A stretch of 39,309 bases of DNA from an uncultured Acetatifactor sp. Its GTDB lineage: Bacteria; Bacillota; Clostridia; Lachnospirales; Lachnospiraceae. Below, piece by piece: positions 15,966-25,477 of this stretch. The position numbers and the translations under genes were made by a program. The stretch's first letter is position 1. Every line of letters starts with the position of its first letter. The notes beneath the pieces are model-generated. The model saw nothing but the letters and a program-made list of their open reading frames with translations, was not told the DNA's origin and made no database searches. The stretch lies in NCBI GenBank assembly GCA_947588205.1, contig CANPYG010000015.1, forward strand, positions 1 to 39,309, written 5' to 3'.

Positions 15966-17980
15966 GTATATTGCTGGAACGGGAAAAGGATGGGTATCAT
16001 CTATCCAATGGAGTTGTGACGCTGGATTATCGGCTGGGGGAAGGAACCTGCGACATAAGGGGATTTAACGGATTTTCTTTAAAGAGGCTGCATTCCGGCG
16101 CAAGGCTTGCCGACGGCGTCTGGCTGGATACCAGGGAGGGAGGGCAGAAGGCCTGGACGGAGGAGATTCAGGATGCCTTTGGGAAGGGATATCTGCTCAG
16201 GGTGGAGACCGCCGCGGACAATGACAGGACGCTGCTGCAGCAGTTTTTGATCTATGATAAGCTGCCCTACCTGATGATGGAGACCTTTTTAAAGGCAAAG
16301 GAGCGGATTGGAAGCAACGAGATCCTGGTTTATGAGGCGGAGACCTTTGAGCTTCCGGCATCGGAGGATCCCCGTTTTCTGTTCACGCCCTTTGACAACG
16401 ACGACTTTGTGCGTTACGCCGCCCTTCCCCTTAAGGAGCTTCGGGAAAGCTATGAGGTGGGGGCTGTTTATGACGCGGTTTCCAGGAATGGCTTTGTGAC
16501 GGGCTCCGTTACCCATGATCTCTGGAAAACCGGGATTACGGCCCAGCCCGGGGAAGGTCCCGTTTTGGAGGGATTCCGGGTGGTTTCAGGCGTTACCTCC
16601 AGGCTCACCAGGGATACCCTGCCCCACGGAACCGTCTTCGGGACCAGCGTCGGCTCCGCCAGGATCTTTCTCGGCTTTTATGAGGATTATCGGGACGGCC
16701 TGGAGGCCTATGGCAAGGCCAACGGCGTCATGGCGCCTCCCCTGAAATGGGATCACGGCGTGCCTGTGGGCTGGAATTCCTGGGCGGCGGTGGCCACGGA
16801 GATCGATTACAGGGTTTATACGGGGGCTTCCGATTTCGTAAAGGAAAGCCTGGAGACCCAGGGCTTCCAGGGGGACGAGAAGGTCTATATCAATTTTGAT
16901 TCCTTCTGGAACAGCCTGTCGGAAGAAGAACTGATGGCGGCGGCAAAGCATGTGCATGGCAACGGGCAGATCCCGGGGATCTACACCACTCCCTTCACCT
17001 TCTGGGGAGGAACCAATACGGAGGGCGAGGTGCCTGGAACCAACGGACAGTATCGGTGGAAGGACATTTTGCTGAAGGATTCGGAGGGAAATATCCTGCC
17101 GCCCATCGATGGGGGATATTGTATTGACCCCACCCATCCGGGTAACCTTATGCGGGTGGAGCGGGAGCTGACCCAGTTTAAAAAATGGGGCTTTGAATAT
17201 GTCAAGATGGATTTCATGGCCCATGGGGCGGTGGAAGGGGTTCATTACGACCCTTCCGTCACCACTGGCATCGCCGCTTACAATTATGGGATGCAGCAGA
17301 TCGACGGGCTTTTGGCGAATGAGCTGAAGGAACAGAAATTCTATATCAGTCTTTCCATCGCCCCGCTTTTCCCGGCCCAGTACGCCCATGGGAGAAGGGT
17401 TTCCTGTGATGTGTTCGGCACCATCGACTGGACGGAGTATATGCTGAATTCCCTGTCCTATGGCTGGTGGATCAACGGGAATGTGTACCGTTTCAACGAC
17501 CCGGACCACATTGTGCTGTATAACAGCTTTAACCACCGGGAACCCAGCCTGTTCAACGAAGGATTGTCCCGATATGTTTCCGCCGCCATCGCGGGAACCA
17601 TGATGCTTGACAGCGACGATTTCCGGGACGAGGCGGCCAGGGAGCGGGCTGCCTCCATCCTGCCCAACCGGGAGATCATGGAGGTGGCAAAGGCTGGAAG
17701 AAGCTTCCGGCCGGTGGAGGGCAATACCGGGGAGGGAGCTTGCGACTGCTTCGTGCGCAGGGAAGGGGAGGATTCCCTGTACCTGGCGGTGTTCAATTTT
17801 TCCAATACGGAAAAGAAGCGGATGGAGCTTTCCCTGCCCAGGCTGGGGCTGGAAGAAAAAGCAGCCTATCATGTCCGGGATCTGTGGTCCAAGGAGGAAT
17901 CTCTTGCCTCCGGAACCATGACGGTTCTGCTGGAGGAAGCGCAGCCCAGGATCTTTTTGCTGAAGAAGCAGGCGGCGTAG
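15962..17980 (+). CDS. Cytoplasmic clan GH-D glycoside hydrolase, paralogue of the upstream lipoprotein
   Basis: 672 aa, without signal peptide. It is colinear with residues ~90-769 of the lipoprotein enzyme at 12572 and shares near-identical blocks: 'DHGVPVGWNSWAAVA', 'VYINFDSFWNSLSEEEL', 'GQIPGIYTTPFTFW', 'FEYVKMDFMAHGAVEG', 'YAHGRRVSCDVFGTID' and 'DPDHIVLYNSFNHR'. D417 (KMD) and D483 (SCD) are the candidate catalytic pair. The overlap of its start with the fucosidase stop (ATGA at 15962) couples their translation. The pair of enzymes, one outside and one inside, suggests the same linkage is attacked before and after uptake, or that the two have split specificities. Confidence 0.8.
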   Translation: MSILLEREKDGYHLSNGVVTLDYRLGEGTCDIRGFNGFSLKRLHSGARLADGVWLDTREGGQKAWTEEIQDAFGKGYLLRVETAADNDRTLLQQFLIYDKLPYLMMETFLKAKERIGSNEILVYEAETFELPASEDPRFLFTPFDNDDFVRYAALPLKELRESYEVGAVYDAVSRNGFVTGSVTHDLWKTGITAQPGEGPVLEGFRVVSGVTSRLTRDTLPHGTVFGTSVGSARIFLGFYEDYRDGLEAYGKANGVMAPPLKWDHGVPVGWNSWAAVATEIDYRVYTGASDFVKESLETQGFQGDEKVYINFDSFWNSLSEEELMAAAKHVHGNGQIPGIYTTPFTFWGGTNTEGEVPGTNGQYRWKDILLKDSEGNILPPIDGGYCIDPTHPGNLMRVERELTQFKKWGFEYVKMDFMAHGAVEGVHYDPSVTTGIAAYNYGMQQIDGLLANELKEQKFYISLSIAPLFPAQYAHGRRVSCDVFGTIDWTEYMLNSLSYGWWINGNVYRFNDPDHIVLYNSFNHREPSLFNEGLSRYVSAAIAGTMMLDSDDFRDEAARERAASILPNREIMEVAKAGRSFRPVEGNTGEGACDCFVRREGEDSLYLAVFNFSNTEKKRMELSLPRLGLEEKAAYHVRDLWSKEESLASGTMTVLLEEAQPRIFLLKKQAA

Positions 17981-18053
17981 GATAGACGGGATATTCGGAA
18001 GAAAAGGGAAAAACGGGCAGCCATTCACGGGATCTGCCGGATGGGAGAAAAAT

Positions 18054-20144
18054 ATGATTACGGTTCAGGATCATTTGTTTGTGATCGAGACAAAAAATAC
18101 CTCTTATGTCTTTGGGGGAGGGGATGTGCCCTTTGGGATTTACTGGGGGAAGAAGCTGCATGGGGAGGAGCTGGGGATGTTTTATACCCGGGACTGTCAC
18201 AGCAGCTTTGACCCGAACCTCAGCAGAAACAGGGAGGAGTACGGCTTCTGGGACAGCTACAGCGTGCTGGAAAGCTGCCTGAAGGTCAACTATCAGAATA
18301 CCAGGCAGCTGGATATGCGCTTTCAGGGGCATGAGATCCATTCCCATGGGGAGAAGGAAGAGCTGGTGCTTCATTTCCGGAACAGCTTTACGCCCCTGGA
18401 GGCCGATGTGATTTATGAGGTCTATCCGGAATATGACATGATAGGGCGTTCCATGTACCTGAAAAATGAGGGGGAACCCGTGGAAATAGAAATCCTGAAA
18501 TCCGGCTCCGTATCCATTCCGCCCCTGGACCGGTACCGGATCCGTTACCTGAAGGGAAAATGGGCAGGGGAATCCCAGATCAACGATCAGTTCCTGACGG
18601 GGGGCGCCTTTACCATCCAGTCCCGTACCGGCAACACAGGGGCACATTTCAACCTGGCCTTTGCCCTGGATGACGGCACTGCGGACGAAGAGGGCGGCAG
18701 GGTCTGGTTCGGATTGCTTGGTTACAGTGGAAACTGGCAGATCACCCTGGAGAGGACTAGCTTTCAGGATATGAAGGTGACCGCGGGGATCAGCAGCTTT
18801 GATTTTTCCTATTTTTTAAATCAGGGAGAGAGCATCCGCACGCCTGTTTTCACCGTGGGCTTCACCGACGGCGGCTATGGGGAAATGAGCAGGAAGCTCC
18901 ATGCCTTTGAGATCCGTCATATCCTGCCCCAAAAAAAGACGGGGCGTGTATTGTATAATTCCTGGGAGGCCACCGCCTTCAACGTGCGGGTGGAGAGCCA
19001 GAAGAAGCTGGCAGAGCGTGCCGCCGGCATGGGAGTGGAGCTGTTCGTCATAGACGACGGCTGGTTCGGCCAGCGAAACAGCGACCATGCGGGGCTGGGG
19101 GACTGGTATGTCAACCCTGAGAAGTTTCCGGAAGGCCTGGGGGAGCTGATCCGATATGTGAAGGGGCTGGGAATGGATTTCGGGATCTGGGTGGAGCCGG
19201 AATCCGTCAATCCGGACAGCGACCTTTACCGGGCGCATCCGGACTGGGTTTACCGTTTCCCGGGAAGGGAGCCCCTGGAGGCCAGGAATCAGTACACTCT
19301 GAATCTGAGCCTGCCCCAGGTGAAGGAATATATCCTGGATTTTATGACCCGGCTGTTGGGGGAGAATCCGGACATTACCTTTGTGAAATGGGATATGAAT
19401 AAAACCCTGACGGATGTGGGGGCCGGGGATACCAGGACGGATAAGGCATTGTGGTACGGGCATGTGAGATCCCTGTATGAAATCTGGGAAAAGCTCCGGG
19501 AGAGGTTCCCCCATGTGGAATTTGAAACCTGCTCCGGGGGAGGCTCCAGGGTGGATCTGGGGATCCTGCGGTATGCGGATCAATGCTGGCCCAGCGACAA
19601 TACGGACGCCTACAGCAGGCTTTCCATTCAGGAAGGGTTCTCTTTATTTTACGCGCCCAGGATCATGACGGCCTGGGTGACGGACGCTTCCCTGGGGGAC
19701 CGGAAAAAATACGAAAGGCCGATTTCCTACCGCTTCCATTCCGCCATGATGGGCATGCTGGGGATCGGGGCGGACATCAGCCGCCTGTCGGAGGAAGAGC
19801 TCGCCCAATTTGCACAATACATCGCCTTGTATAAGGAGCTTCGGGAAGTGATTCAGTATGGAAAGCAGTACAGACTGTCCTCCCTCAGGACCAGTCCCCT
19901 GCATGCGGTGGAATATGTAGGGGAGGATGGCGGGGAAGCCGTGATCTTTGCCTTTTACCAGGGATACCGGTATGAGGCTGCCTGCCCCAGGATCTATCCC
20001 CGGGGACTTGCGGCGGATGGGGTTTACCAGGTGGAAGGACAGGAGGCGCCTCTCCATGGAGACACTTTGATGTATGGGGGAATCGAAGGAAATATGGGCG
20101 GGGATTTTGACAGCCGCCTTATCAGACTAAAGAGAATATCGTAA
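18054..20144 (+). CDS. GH36 alpha-galactosidase, cytoplasmic
   Basis: 696 aa, standard length for a clostridial GH36 enzyme, with no signal peptide. An N-terminal beta-sandwich (residues ~1-290) is followed by the barrel: 'YNSWEATAFNV', 'GVELFVIDDGWFGQRNSD', 'GLGDWYVNPEKFPEGL', 'DFGIWVEPESVNPDSDLY' and 'HPDWVY'. The nucleophile motif KWDMN gives D447, and the acid/base motif PSDNTDA gives D515. 'FETCSGGGSRVDLGILRYADQCW' is also typical. RBS GGATGGGAG precedes ATG 18054. The enzyme removes terminal alpha-galactose. With the fucosidases it would dismantle branched alpha-Gal/Fuc oligosaccharides, or raffinose-type sugars taken up by the same importers. Confidence 0.93.
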   Translation: MITVQDHLFVIETKNTSYVFGGGDVPFGIYWGKKLHGEELGMFYTRDCHSSFDPNLSRNREEYGFWDSYSVLESCLKVNYQNTRQLDMRFQGHEIHSHGEKEELVLHFRNSFTPLEADVIYEVYPEYDMIGRSMYLKNEGEPVEIEILKSGSVSIPPLDRYRIRYLKGKWAGESQINDQFLTGGAFTIQSRTGNTGAHFNLAFALDDGTADEEGGRVWFGLLGYSGNWQITLERTSFQDMKVTAGISSFDFSYFLNQGESIRTPVFTVGFTDGGYGEMSRKLHAFEIRHILPQKKTGRVLYNSWEATAFNVRVESQKKLAERAAGMGVELFVIDDGWFGQRNSDHAGLGDWYVNPEKFPEGLGELIRYVKGLGMDFGIWVEPESVNPDSDLYRAHPDWVYRFPGREPLEARNQYTLNLSLPQVKEYILDFMTRLLGENPDITFVKWDMNKTLTDVGAGDTRTDKALWYGHVRSLYEIWEKLRERFPHVEFETCSGGGSRVDLGILRYADQCWPSDNTDAYSRLSIQEGFSLFYAPRIMTAWVTDASLGDRKKYERPISYRFHSAMMGMLGIGADISRLSEEELAQFAQYIALYKELREVIQYGKQYRLSSLRTSPLHAVEYVGEDGGEAVIFAFYQGYRYEAACPRIYPRGLAADGVYQVEGQEAPLHGDTLMYGGIEGNMGGDFDSRLIRLKRIS

Positions 20145-20204
20145 AAGACTGGTTGAATAACGTATTTCAGCCAGGAGAATGAATGCTCTGAATGGGAGGG
20201 CAGC

Positions 20205-22442
20205 ATGAGGAAAAAGAAGAAGCTTGTGATAGACAGGATCCCGGAGCGCTTTAATGAGGGGCTTTTCTGGGGAAATGGGCATATGGGGGCGCTGCTGTAT
20301 ACAGAGGGGACGGAGGTACGCTTCTGCATGGATCATGTAAAGCTGTGGGAGCTTCGGGATAGCGGCCGAAAAGAACCCAAGGGAAAATTTCAGGATTTTA
20401 TCAAGAATCCGGAGCTGTTTCACAACGGAACCTATTTCCGTGAGGACGGGGAAGAGATCCTGGAAGCTGCGGACCCGAAAACTGGCGGTTCCCAGGCGTC
20501 ATTCCCCTATTATCGCACGAAGCTTCCCGGGCTAAGCCTGATTCTGGATCTGGGGAAGGAAATCCGTGGATTTTACGGGGAACTGGACCTGGAGGAGGCT
20601 GTTTCCCAGGTATCCTTGGTTCTGGAGGACGGCAGCAGGGCGGAATTCCGGCTGTATCTGGATTCCAACGTGAATATCTTCCGGATCGACGCCGACCTGA
20701 CGGAGGTGGAGGTAAGACCCGAGGGATGGGATTTTTCCAGGGGAAATCTTTCCATTTTGCAAAAGTGGGGCTATACTGCTTGGGAAGCGCGGCGGGAGAA
20801 AGGCTTGATCCATGTGCTGCAGCCCTTTTCGGAAAACGGTCTGGCAGTTCTGAGCGTGAGGCAGGATACCAACGGGGTATCCGTTTCCCTGAACGCCCTG
20901 TGGGGGCTGGAACAAGGAGAGGAACTGTTTTCCGCGGAAGAAGGTTTGTTGTCGCCTGCGGGAGAGACCCCTTCGCCTGCGGAATGCCTTGTAAAGAAGA
21001 ATCAGGAGCTTTTGAATCGCTTTGCAGGTGATAAGGATTTTTTCCTGCAAAGGCATAAGGAATCCTGGGCGCAGTTTTGGACAAGGTCGACTATCTGCGT
21101 GCCCAATGACCGCCTCCAGCAGGCTTATGACGTGGAAATGTATAAAATATTTGCCAATGAGAGGGCAGACTCCCTCCCCGTTACCTTACAGGGGATTTGG
21201 AACAATGATTCCAGAATGCCCGCCTGGTGTGGCGACTGGCACAATGACTTAAATGTGCAGGCCTGTTATTGGCCGGTTTATAAAACAAATCATGGAGAAC
21301 TGGGAGCCGCCTATATTGATTACTATGCGGGGATTATGTCCGGTTTGGAGGAGCGGGCATATCAGCTGTATGGGATCCCAGATGCCATTCATTGCCCGGT
21401 GATGATGGCTCCCGGCGGTCACGGCGCAGGCGGGGAATGGTGCTTCTGGAACAGTCTCCTGGGACCGGAGCTTTTCGTAGCGACTGATTTCATCTGGTAC
21501 TATGAATATACACAGGATCATGAGCGTCTCGTATCCGCGATCTACCCTTTCTTGGAGAAAACAGCCCATCTGTACCAGGGCATTGCTTATATGGGCGGGG
21601 ATGGTTATTTCCATATTCCGTTCACGAATTCACCGGAGATATTTAAGGATGGTCGTATGCTCATTAGGGATGATGCAACTTTTGTGATATCCGCGCTTCA
21701 TTATCTCCTGGAGCATCTGGTTCAATATGCCGGACTGCTGGAAAAGGATACATCGGACTTTATCGCATTTGAAAAAAAGCTCGTTCCGGTAACGCAGACA
21801 CAGGCGGGATACCCGCTGTTCCCTTCGGAAGAGGTATTTGAATCCCACAGACATTTCTGTCATCTCTATCCGATCTTTCCTCTGGGGCTGGATGCACACA
21901 GTGAATGCGCCCAGCATTCCTTGAACACGGTGATCGATCAGGGATTTACGGAGTATGCTTCCTGGTCGTTTCCGTATCTTGCCATATTTGCGTCCAGGTG
22001 CGGCAGAGGAAATATGGCGGAAACCCTTCTGGAGATTTATTGCCGGGTATTCCGTGCCAGAAATACTTTCTGCGTCAACGGAGATCCCAATGATTGCGGA
22101 ATATTACGGGTGGCGGAGACCAATGCGGGGGAACCGTCGGATGTGTTTACCCTGGAAGCAGGCTTTATCCTTCCGGCAGCCTTGAGTGAAATGTTCGTTC
22201 ATCGCTGCGGGAAGGATGTTTATATCGCTTATGGGATTCCGGAAGAATGGAAAGAAGGATCCTGCCAAAATATGGTGATAGAAGGCGGACACTTTATCAG
22301 TGTGGAGCTGGAGGATTATCAAATCAAGACCGTCCGGATCGAGGCAGGCAGTTCGGAAACGCTCCGGTTCCATATCGGAAAAGGGACAGGGGAAGAGGTA
22401 AAAGAACTGACGATTGAAAAAGGAACCGCATATCATCTGTAG
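20205..22442 (+). CDS. GH95-type alpha-L-fucosidase/alpha-L-galactosidase, cytoplasmic
   Basis: 745 aa with no signal peptide. The N-terminal beta domain starts 'RIPERFNEGLFWGNGHMGALLY'. The (alpha/alpha)6 barrel carries 'LQGIWNNDSRMPAWCGDWHNDLNVQACYWP', comparable to the GH95 block with the catalytic asparagines. It also carries 'FTNSPEIF', where the general acid region lies, and 'HRHFCHLYPIFPLGLD', the GH95 'HRHxSHLY' block. Details differ from textbook GH95 enzymes (Trp-His before the Asn-Asp, Cys in the HLY block), so the substrate may be another alpha-L-linked sugar such as L-galactose. RBS GGGAGGG precedes ATG 20205. Confidence 0.78.
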   Translation: MRKKKKLVIDRIPERFNEGLFWGNGHMGALLYTEGTEVRFCMDHVKLWELRDSGRKEPKGKFQDFIKNPELFHNGTYFREDGEEILEAADPKTGGSQASFPYYRTKLPGLSLILDLGKEIRGFYGELDLEEAVSQVSLVLEDGSRAEFRLYLDSNVNIFRIDADLTEVEVRPEGWDFSRGNLSILQKWGYTAWEARREKGLIHVLQPFSENGLAVLSVRQDTNGVSVSLNALWGLEQGEELFSAEEGLLSPAGETPSPAECLVKKNQELLNRFAGDKDFFLQRHKESWAQFWTRSTICVPNDRLQQAYDVEMYKIFANERADSLPVTLQGIWNNDSRMPAWCGDWHNDLNVQACYWPVYKTNHGELGAAYIDYYAGIMSGLEERAYQLYGIPDAIHCPVMMAPGGHGAGGEWCFWNSLLGPELFVATDFIWYYEYTQDHERLVSAIYPFLEKTAHLYQGIAYMGGDGYFHIPFTNSPEIFKDGRMLIRDDATFVISALHYLLEHLVQYAGLLEKDTSDFIAFEKKLVPVTQTQAGYPLFPSEEVFESHRHFCHLYPIFPLGLDAHSECAQHSLNTVIDQGFTEYASWSFPYLAIFASRCGRGNMAETLLEIYCRVFRARNTFCVNGDPNDCGILRVAETNAGEPSDVFTLEAGFILPAALSEMFVHRCGKDVYIAYGIPEEWKEGSCQNMVIEGGHFISVELEDYQIKTVRIEAGSSETLRFHIGKGTGEEVKELTIEKGTAYHL

Positions 22443-22538
22443 ATATCCGCCTGTATTATGTGAATGGGGATAAGTCTATGAGAATGGAACCGCCCCATGA
22501 AGGTGAAGGAGCGGCTGGTGAAGATGAGGGACTGAATT

Positions 22539-23411
22539 ATGAAGCTGGTGATTCTGGAAAATGATATTTTGCGCATCTGCATCTGCCCGGATTTAGGCGG
22601 GAAAATCATTTCCTTTTATCTGAAAGAGAAGAACTTTGAACTGACGGGAACGGGAGGAAAGGGGCGTCTTGACCGGAGAGGAAAGGATTTTGCCCCTTAT
22701 GCGTTTGGTATGGATGATGCCTTCCCGAACATTGACGGCGAGCGGATAGAGTGGAATGGAAAATATTATGATTATCCCGATCACGGCGAGATTTGGAGAG
22801 CCCGCTTTGCTGTTGAAGGCAAGTCGGTGAACCGGGTGCGTCTTGTCTGGCGCAGCCAGAAATTTCACTATCTGTACCAGAAGAATCTGGAACTGGACGG
22901 AAATACATTGTATATCAGGTACAGGATCACAAAGGAAGGCGGGGAGGAGTTCCCCTGTTTCTGGACCTGGCACGGACTGGTACGTTATGAACAGGATATG
23001 GAACTCCTTCTGCCCGGGAATGTGGCTTATTATCAGAATGTGCTGGAAGAAGGAACACAAGGAACGGGGAAGCTTTATCCTGCCGAAAGGGTGAAGCGGA
23101 TGCCTCAGGCAGGGCTGTGCAGCATGGTAAAATACTACGGAACGGAGTCGCTGGCAGAAGGATGCTGCGGTATTTATTACCCGTCGGAGGATGTTTCCTA
23201 TTACCTGACTTATGATGCCGGCATCCTTCCCTATTTAGGGATCTGGATTTCTGCCGGAGGATATCAGGGAGATTATAACTGTGCCCTGGAGCCCACCAAT
23301 GGATATTATGACAGCATCAGCAGGGCGGACAGAAATGATCGGCTTCCTGTTTTGTGCCCGGGGGATACCGTCAGCTTTGAACTTGGGATCACATTATCAA
23401 AAAGAACCTGA
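22539..23411 (+). CDS. Aldose 1-epimerase (galactose mutarotase)-like protein
   Basis: 290 aa with no signal peptide. It begins 'LENDILRICICPDLGGKIISFYLKEKNFEL', the usual first strands of the mutarotase fold, and includes 'DDAFPNI', 'YPDHGEIWRARF', 'CFWTWHGLVRYEQDMELLLPG' and 'CALEPTNGYYDSI'. These match the LacX/DUF4432-like branch rather than classic GalM. It would interconvert anomers of the sugars released by the upstream glycosidases. The ribosome site is weak (GATGAGGG, 11 nt upstream), and the 97-nt gap before it contains no better start. It is the last gene of the + strand glycan locus and converges on the flavodoxin gene 23 nt downstream. Confidence 0.72.
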   Translation: MKLVILENDILRICICPDLGGKIISFYLKEKNFELTGTGGKGRLDRRGKDFAPYAFGMDDAFPNIDGERIEWNGKYYDYPDHGEIWRARFAVEGKSVNRVRLVWRSQKFHYLYQKNLELDGNTLYIRYRITKEGGEEFPCFWTWHGLVRYEQDMELLLPGNVAYYQNVLEEGTQGTGKLYPAERVKRMPQAGLCSMVKYYGTESLAEGCCGIYYPSEDVSYYLTYDAGILPYLGIWISAGGYQGDYNCALEPTNGYYDSISRADRNDRLPVLCPGDTVSFELGITLSKRT

Positions 23412-23434
23412 TGACATCCGGCTTTCCTGCCCCT

Positions 23435-24052
23435 TTACCTGATAAAATGTGTAAAAATATGTTCTTCCTTCTCCGGAAGCCCGTACTTTTCCTTCCCGAG
23501 AGCGATGCTTTTCATCAAAAACGCCATGTTTCGTGCAAGGATCCGCATGGTCTGCATTCCCTCGCCATCCTGGGCGGCTTCCCCCTGCGCCCTGCCGTGG
23601 ACGCTGTTCCAGTACTGGCTTGAGGCTACGGGCATTCCGCTGATCGTAAAATATTTATTCAGCTCATCAAAGGTGGCGGACAGACCGCCACGCCTTGCTA
23701 CTACCACGCTGGCGCCTACCTTCATGGTTTTATCAAAGCCTGTGCTGTAAAACAGACGATCCAGGCAGGCAACCAGGGTGGCGTTGGCAGAAGCATAGTA
23801 CACCGGACTGCCTAAAACCAGGCCGTCCGCTTCTTCAAATTTCGGGGCGATCTCATTTACGATATCATGGAACACACATTGCCCGTTCCGTGAGCAATAC
23901 CCACAGGAAATGCATCCGCGGACCGCCTGATTGCCTACGTGGATCAATTCCGTTTCTATCCCCTCTTTCTCAAATTCTTTTTCCATCTCATGTAATGCCA
24001 GATAAGTGTTTCCCTCCGCATGGGGAGAACCGTTAAGCAGTAATACCTTCAT
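23435..24052 (-). CDS. Flavodoxin-family NAD(P)H-dependent FMN reductase
   Basis: 205 aa. The frame extends to 24181, but ATG 24052 has AGGAG at the correct distance and a promoter just upstream. The first residues MKVLLLNGSPHAEGNT form the FMN phosphate loop of the flavodoxin-like fold. A cysteine-rich CISCGYCSRNGQC (residues ~48-60) and 'DGLVLGSPVYYASANATLVACLDRLFY' identify the NADPH-dependent FMN reductase (iron-sulfur flavoprotein-like) group. The C-terminus has 'FDELNKYFTISGMPVASSQYWNSVHG', typical of the clostridial branch. It probably reduces quinones, nitro compounds or similar electron acceptors. It is transcribed separately from the glycan locus. Confidence 0.9.
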   Translation of the reverse strand: MKVLLLNGSPHAEGNTYLALHEMEKEFEKEGIETELIHVGNQAVRGCISCGYCSRNGQCVFHDIVNEIAPKFEEADGLVLGSPVYYASANATLVACLDRLFYSTGFDKTMKVGASVVVARRGGLSATFDELNKYFTISGMPVASSQYWNSVHGRAQGEAAQDGEGMQTMRILARNMAFLMKSIALGKEKYGLPEKEEHIFTHFIR

Positions 24053-24082
24053 GTTGTTTTTCTCCTGTTTCTGTTTTTCCTT

Positions 24083-24111
24083 ATTATAATTTTTATCGCG
24101 TAAGATTTCAA
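24083..24111 (-). promoter_or_regulatory. Sigma-A promoter of the flavodoxin-family gene
   Basis: Read on the minus strand: TTGAAA (24106-24111), 17-nt spacer, TATAAT (24083-24088). It is 30 nt upstream of the start codon and would give a leader of roughly 25 nt carrying the CAGGAGA ribosome site. Confidence 0.75.
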
Positions 24112-24199
24112 TCCTTCTCCCGAAAAATATTACTGGGGGGATGGGGGAAAACAGATTCTGGCAGGAAGGTACTGTGTCCATGGGGAAAGGAGCAGGAGC

Positions 24200-25469
24200 A
24201 TGTCCCAGAGAAGATCCGGTATGGAAAAAGAATATAAAAAGCTGCCAATCGGGGTGGATAGTTTTGAAAAACTAATTCGTGGAGATTATTACTATTTAGA
24301 TAAAACATTGTTTGTCAAGGAATTGCTTCTGTCACACGGAGAGGTAAATCTTTTTACCCGTCCCCGTAGGTTTGGGAAGACATTAAACATGAGTATGCTG
24401 AAGGCTTTTTTCGAGATCGGATCTGACAGGGATTTGTTTACAGGTCTGAAAATTGAGCAGGAAGAGAAAATATGCCGAGTACAGCAGGGGCAATATCCCG
24501 TCGTGTTTTTATCTTTGAAGGGAGTGGAAGGAAGAAACTATACGGAGGCGATCGAAATGTTTGCATCCCTGATCGCCAAGGAGGGGAAACGTTTTTCTTA
24601 TTTATTGGGGAGCGGCAGTACCGAAGATTCCGATCAGGAAATTTTGGAGAAATTGATTTACAGGAAAGGGGATATAACTGATCTGAAAACTTCCCTCGTT
24701 ACGATCATGAGGATGTTGAAGGCTTACTATGGGAAGCCGGTTATTTTGCTTTTAGATGAATATGACGTACCGCTGGATAAAGCGAATGAAAATGGTTATT
24801 ATCCTGAAATGGTCAGTTTCCTGAGGGGCTTTATGGGAGAAGCGTTTAAGACGAATTCCGACCTGTACTTTGCGGTGGTAACAGGATGTCTGCGCGTTAC
24901 GTTTGATATGGGAAGAATGCTTCAGCATTCTTCTAGGCCTTGCTTTTGTCGAAAAGGTTCAAAAATGGTTTGAGGAACGGGTAAATTCATCCCATGAAAC
25001 CCTTTCTGCATTATACCGGGCTCTGCAATCCGGGAATGCCGATGAGGTAGAAGCGTTTTTACAAAGTCAGTTGCGCGCCACCATCAGCTATTATGACGGA
25101 TATGAGAGCTTTTATCATGGTTTTGTCCTGGGGCTTTTAAAAGGAAATGGTAAGTGGACGGTTTTATCCAACAGGGAAGCCGGGAATGGGAGGAGCGATA
25201 TCCAGATAGAATGTGGGGACGGGGAAACCGGTATTATTATTGAGATTAAGTGTGGGAAGGATAAGGCTTCCCTTGCGGGTTTGTCGGAAGCTGCACTAAA
25301 TCAGGTTGTAGAAAAATCGTATACGGATTCTCTTTATAATGAGGATATTGCCCGGATATGGATTTTTGGAATTTCTTTTTATCGAAAAAGCTGCTGTGTC
25401 TGCGCAAAAAGGGTGGAGATTAATCAGAAAACGTCGTCAGGTTCATGCATTGAAAGCAGGAAGGAGTAA
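24200..25469 (+). pseudogene. Broken AAA-ATPase-like / PD-(D/E)XK nuclease family gene
   Basis: Two overlapping frames encode the two ends of one protein. The first (24200-24973) has 'KLPIGVDSFEKLIRGDYYYLDKT', 'NLFTRPRRFGKTLNMSML' (Walker A-like), 'PVVFLSLKG' and 'ILLLDEYDVPLD' (Walker B-like), up to 'VVTGCLRV'. The second (24903-25469) has 'YYDGYESFYHGFVLGLLKG' and the nuclease-like 'RSDIQIECGDGETGIIIEIKC', ending 'ARIWIFGISFYRKSCCV'. Intact members run to about 520-560 residues. The middle segment that normally follows 'GCLR' is missing, and the two parts are in different frames. An internal deletion near 24896-24960 explains this. The family is abundant in gut Firmicutes and Bacteroidetes and has no settled function. 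An AAGGAG-type site precedes ATG 24200. Confidence 0.82.
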
Positions 25470-25477
25470 ACCCGAGG

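Noticed and set aside
16586..18028. 480-codon open frame on the minus strand
   Set aside because: It is a shadow of the cytoplasmic GH-D gene. It parallels the antisense frame in its paralogue, which reflects shared codon use rather than a gene.
22484..22570. Short open frame before the epimerase gene
   Set aside because: About 26 codons, with low-complexity Gly/Glu content and no ribosome site; it overlaps the real start.
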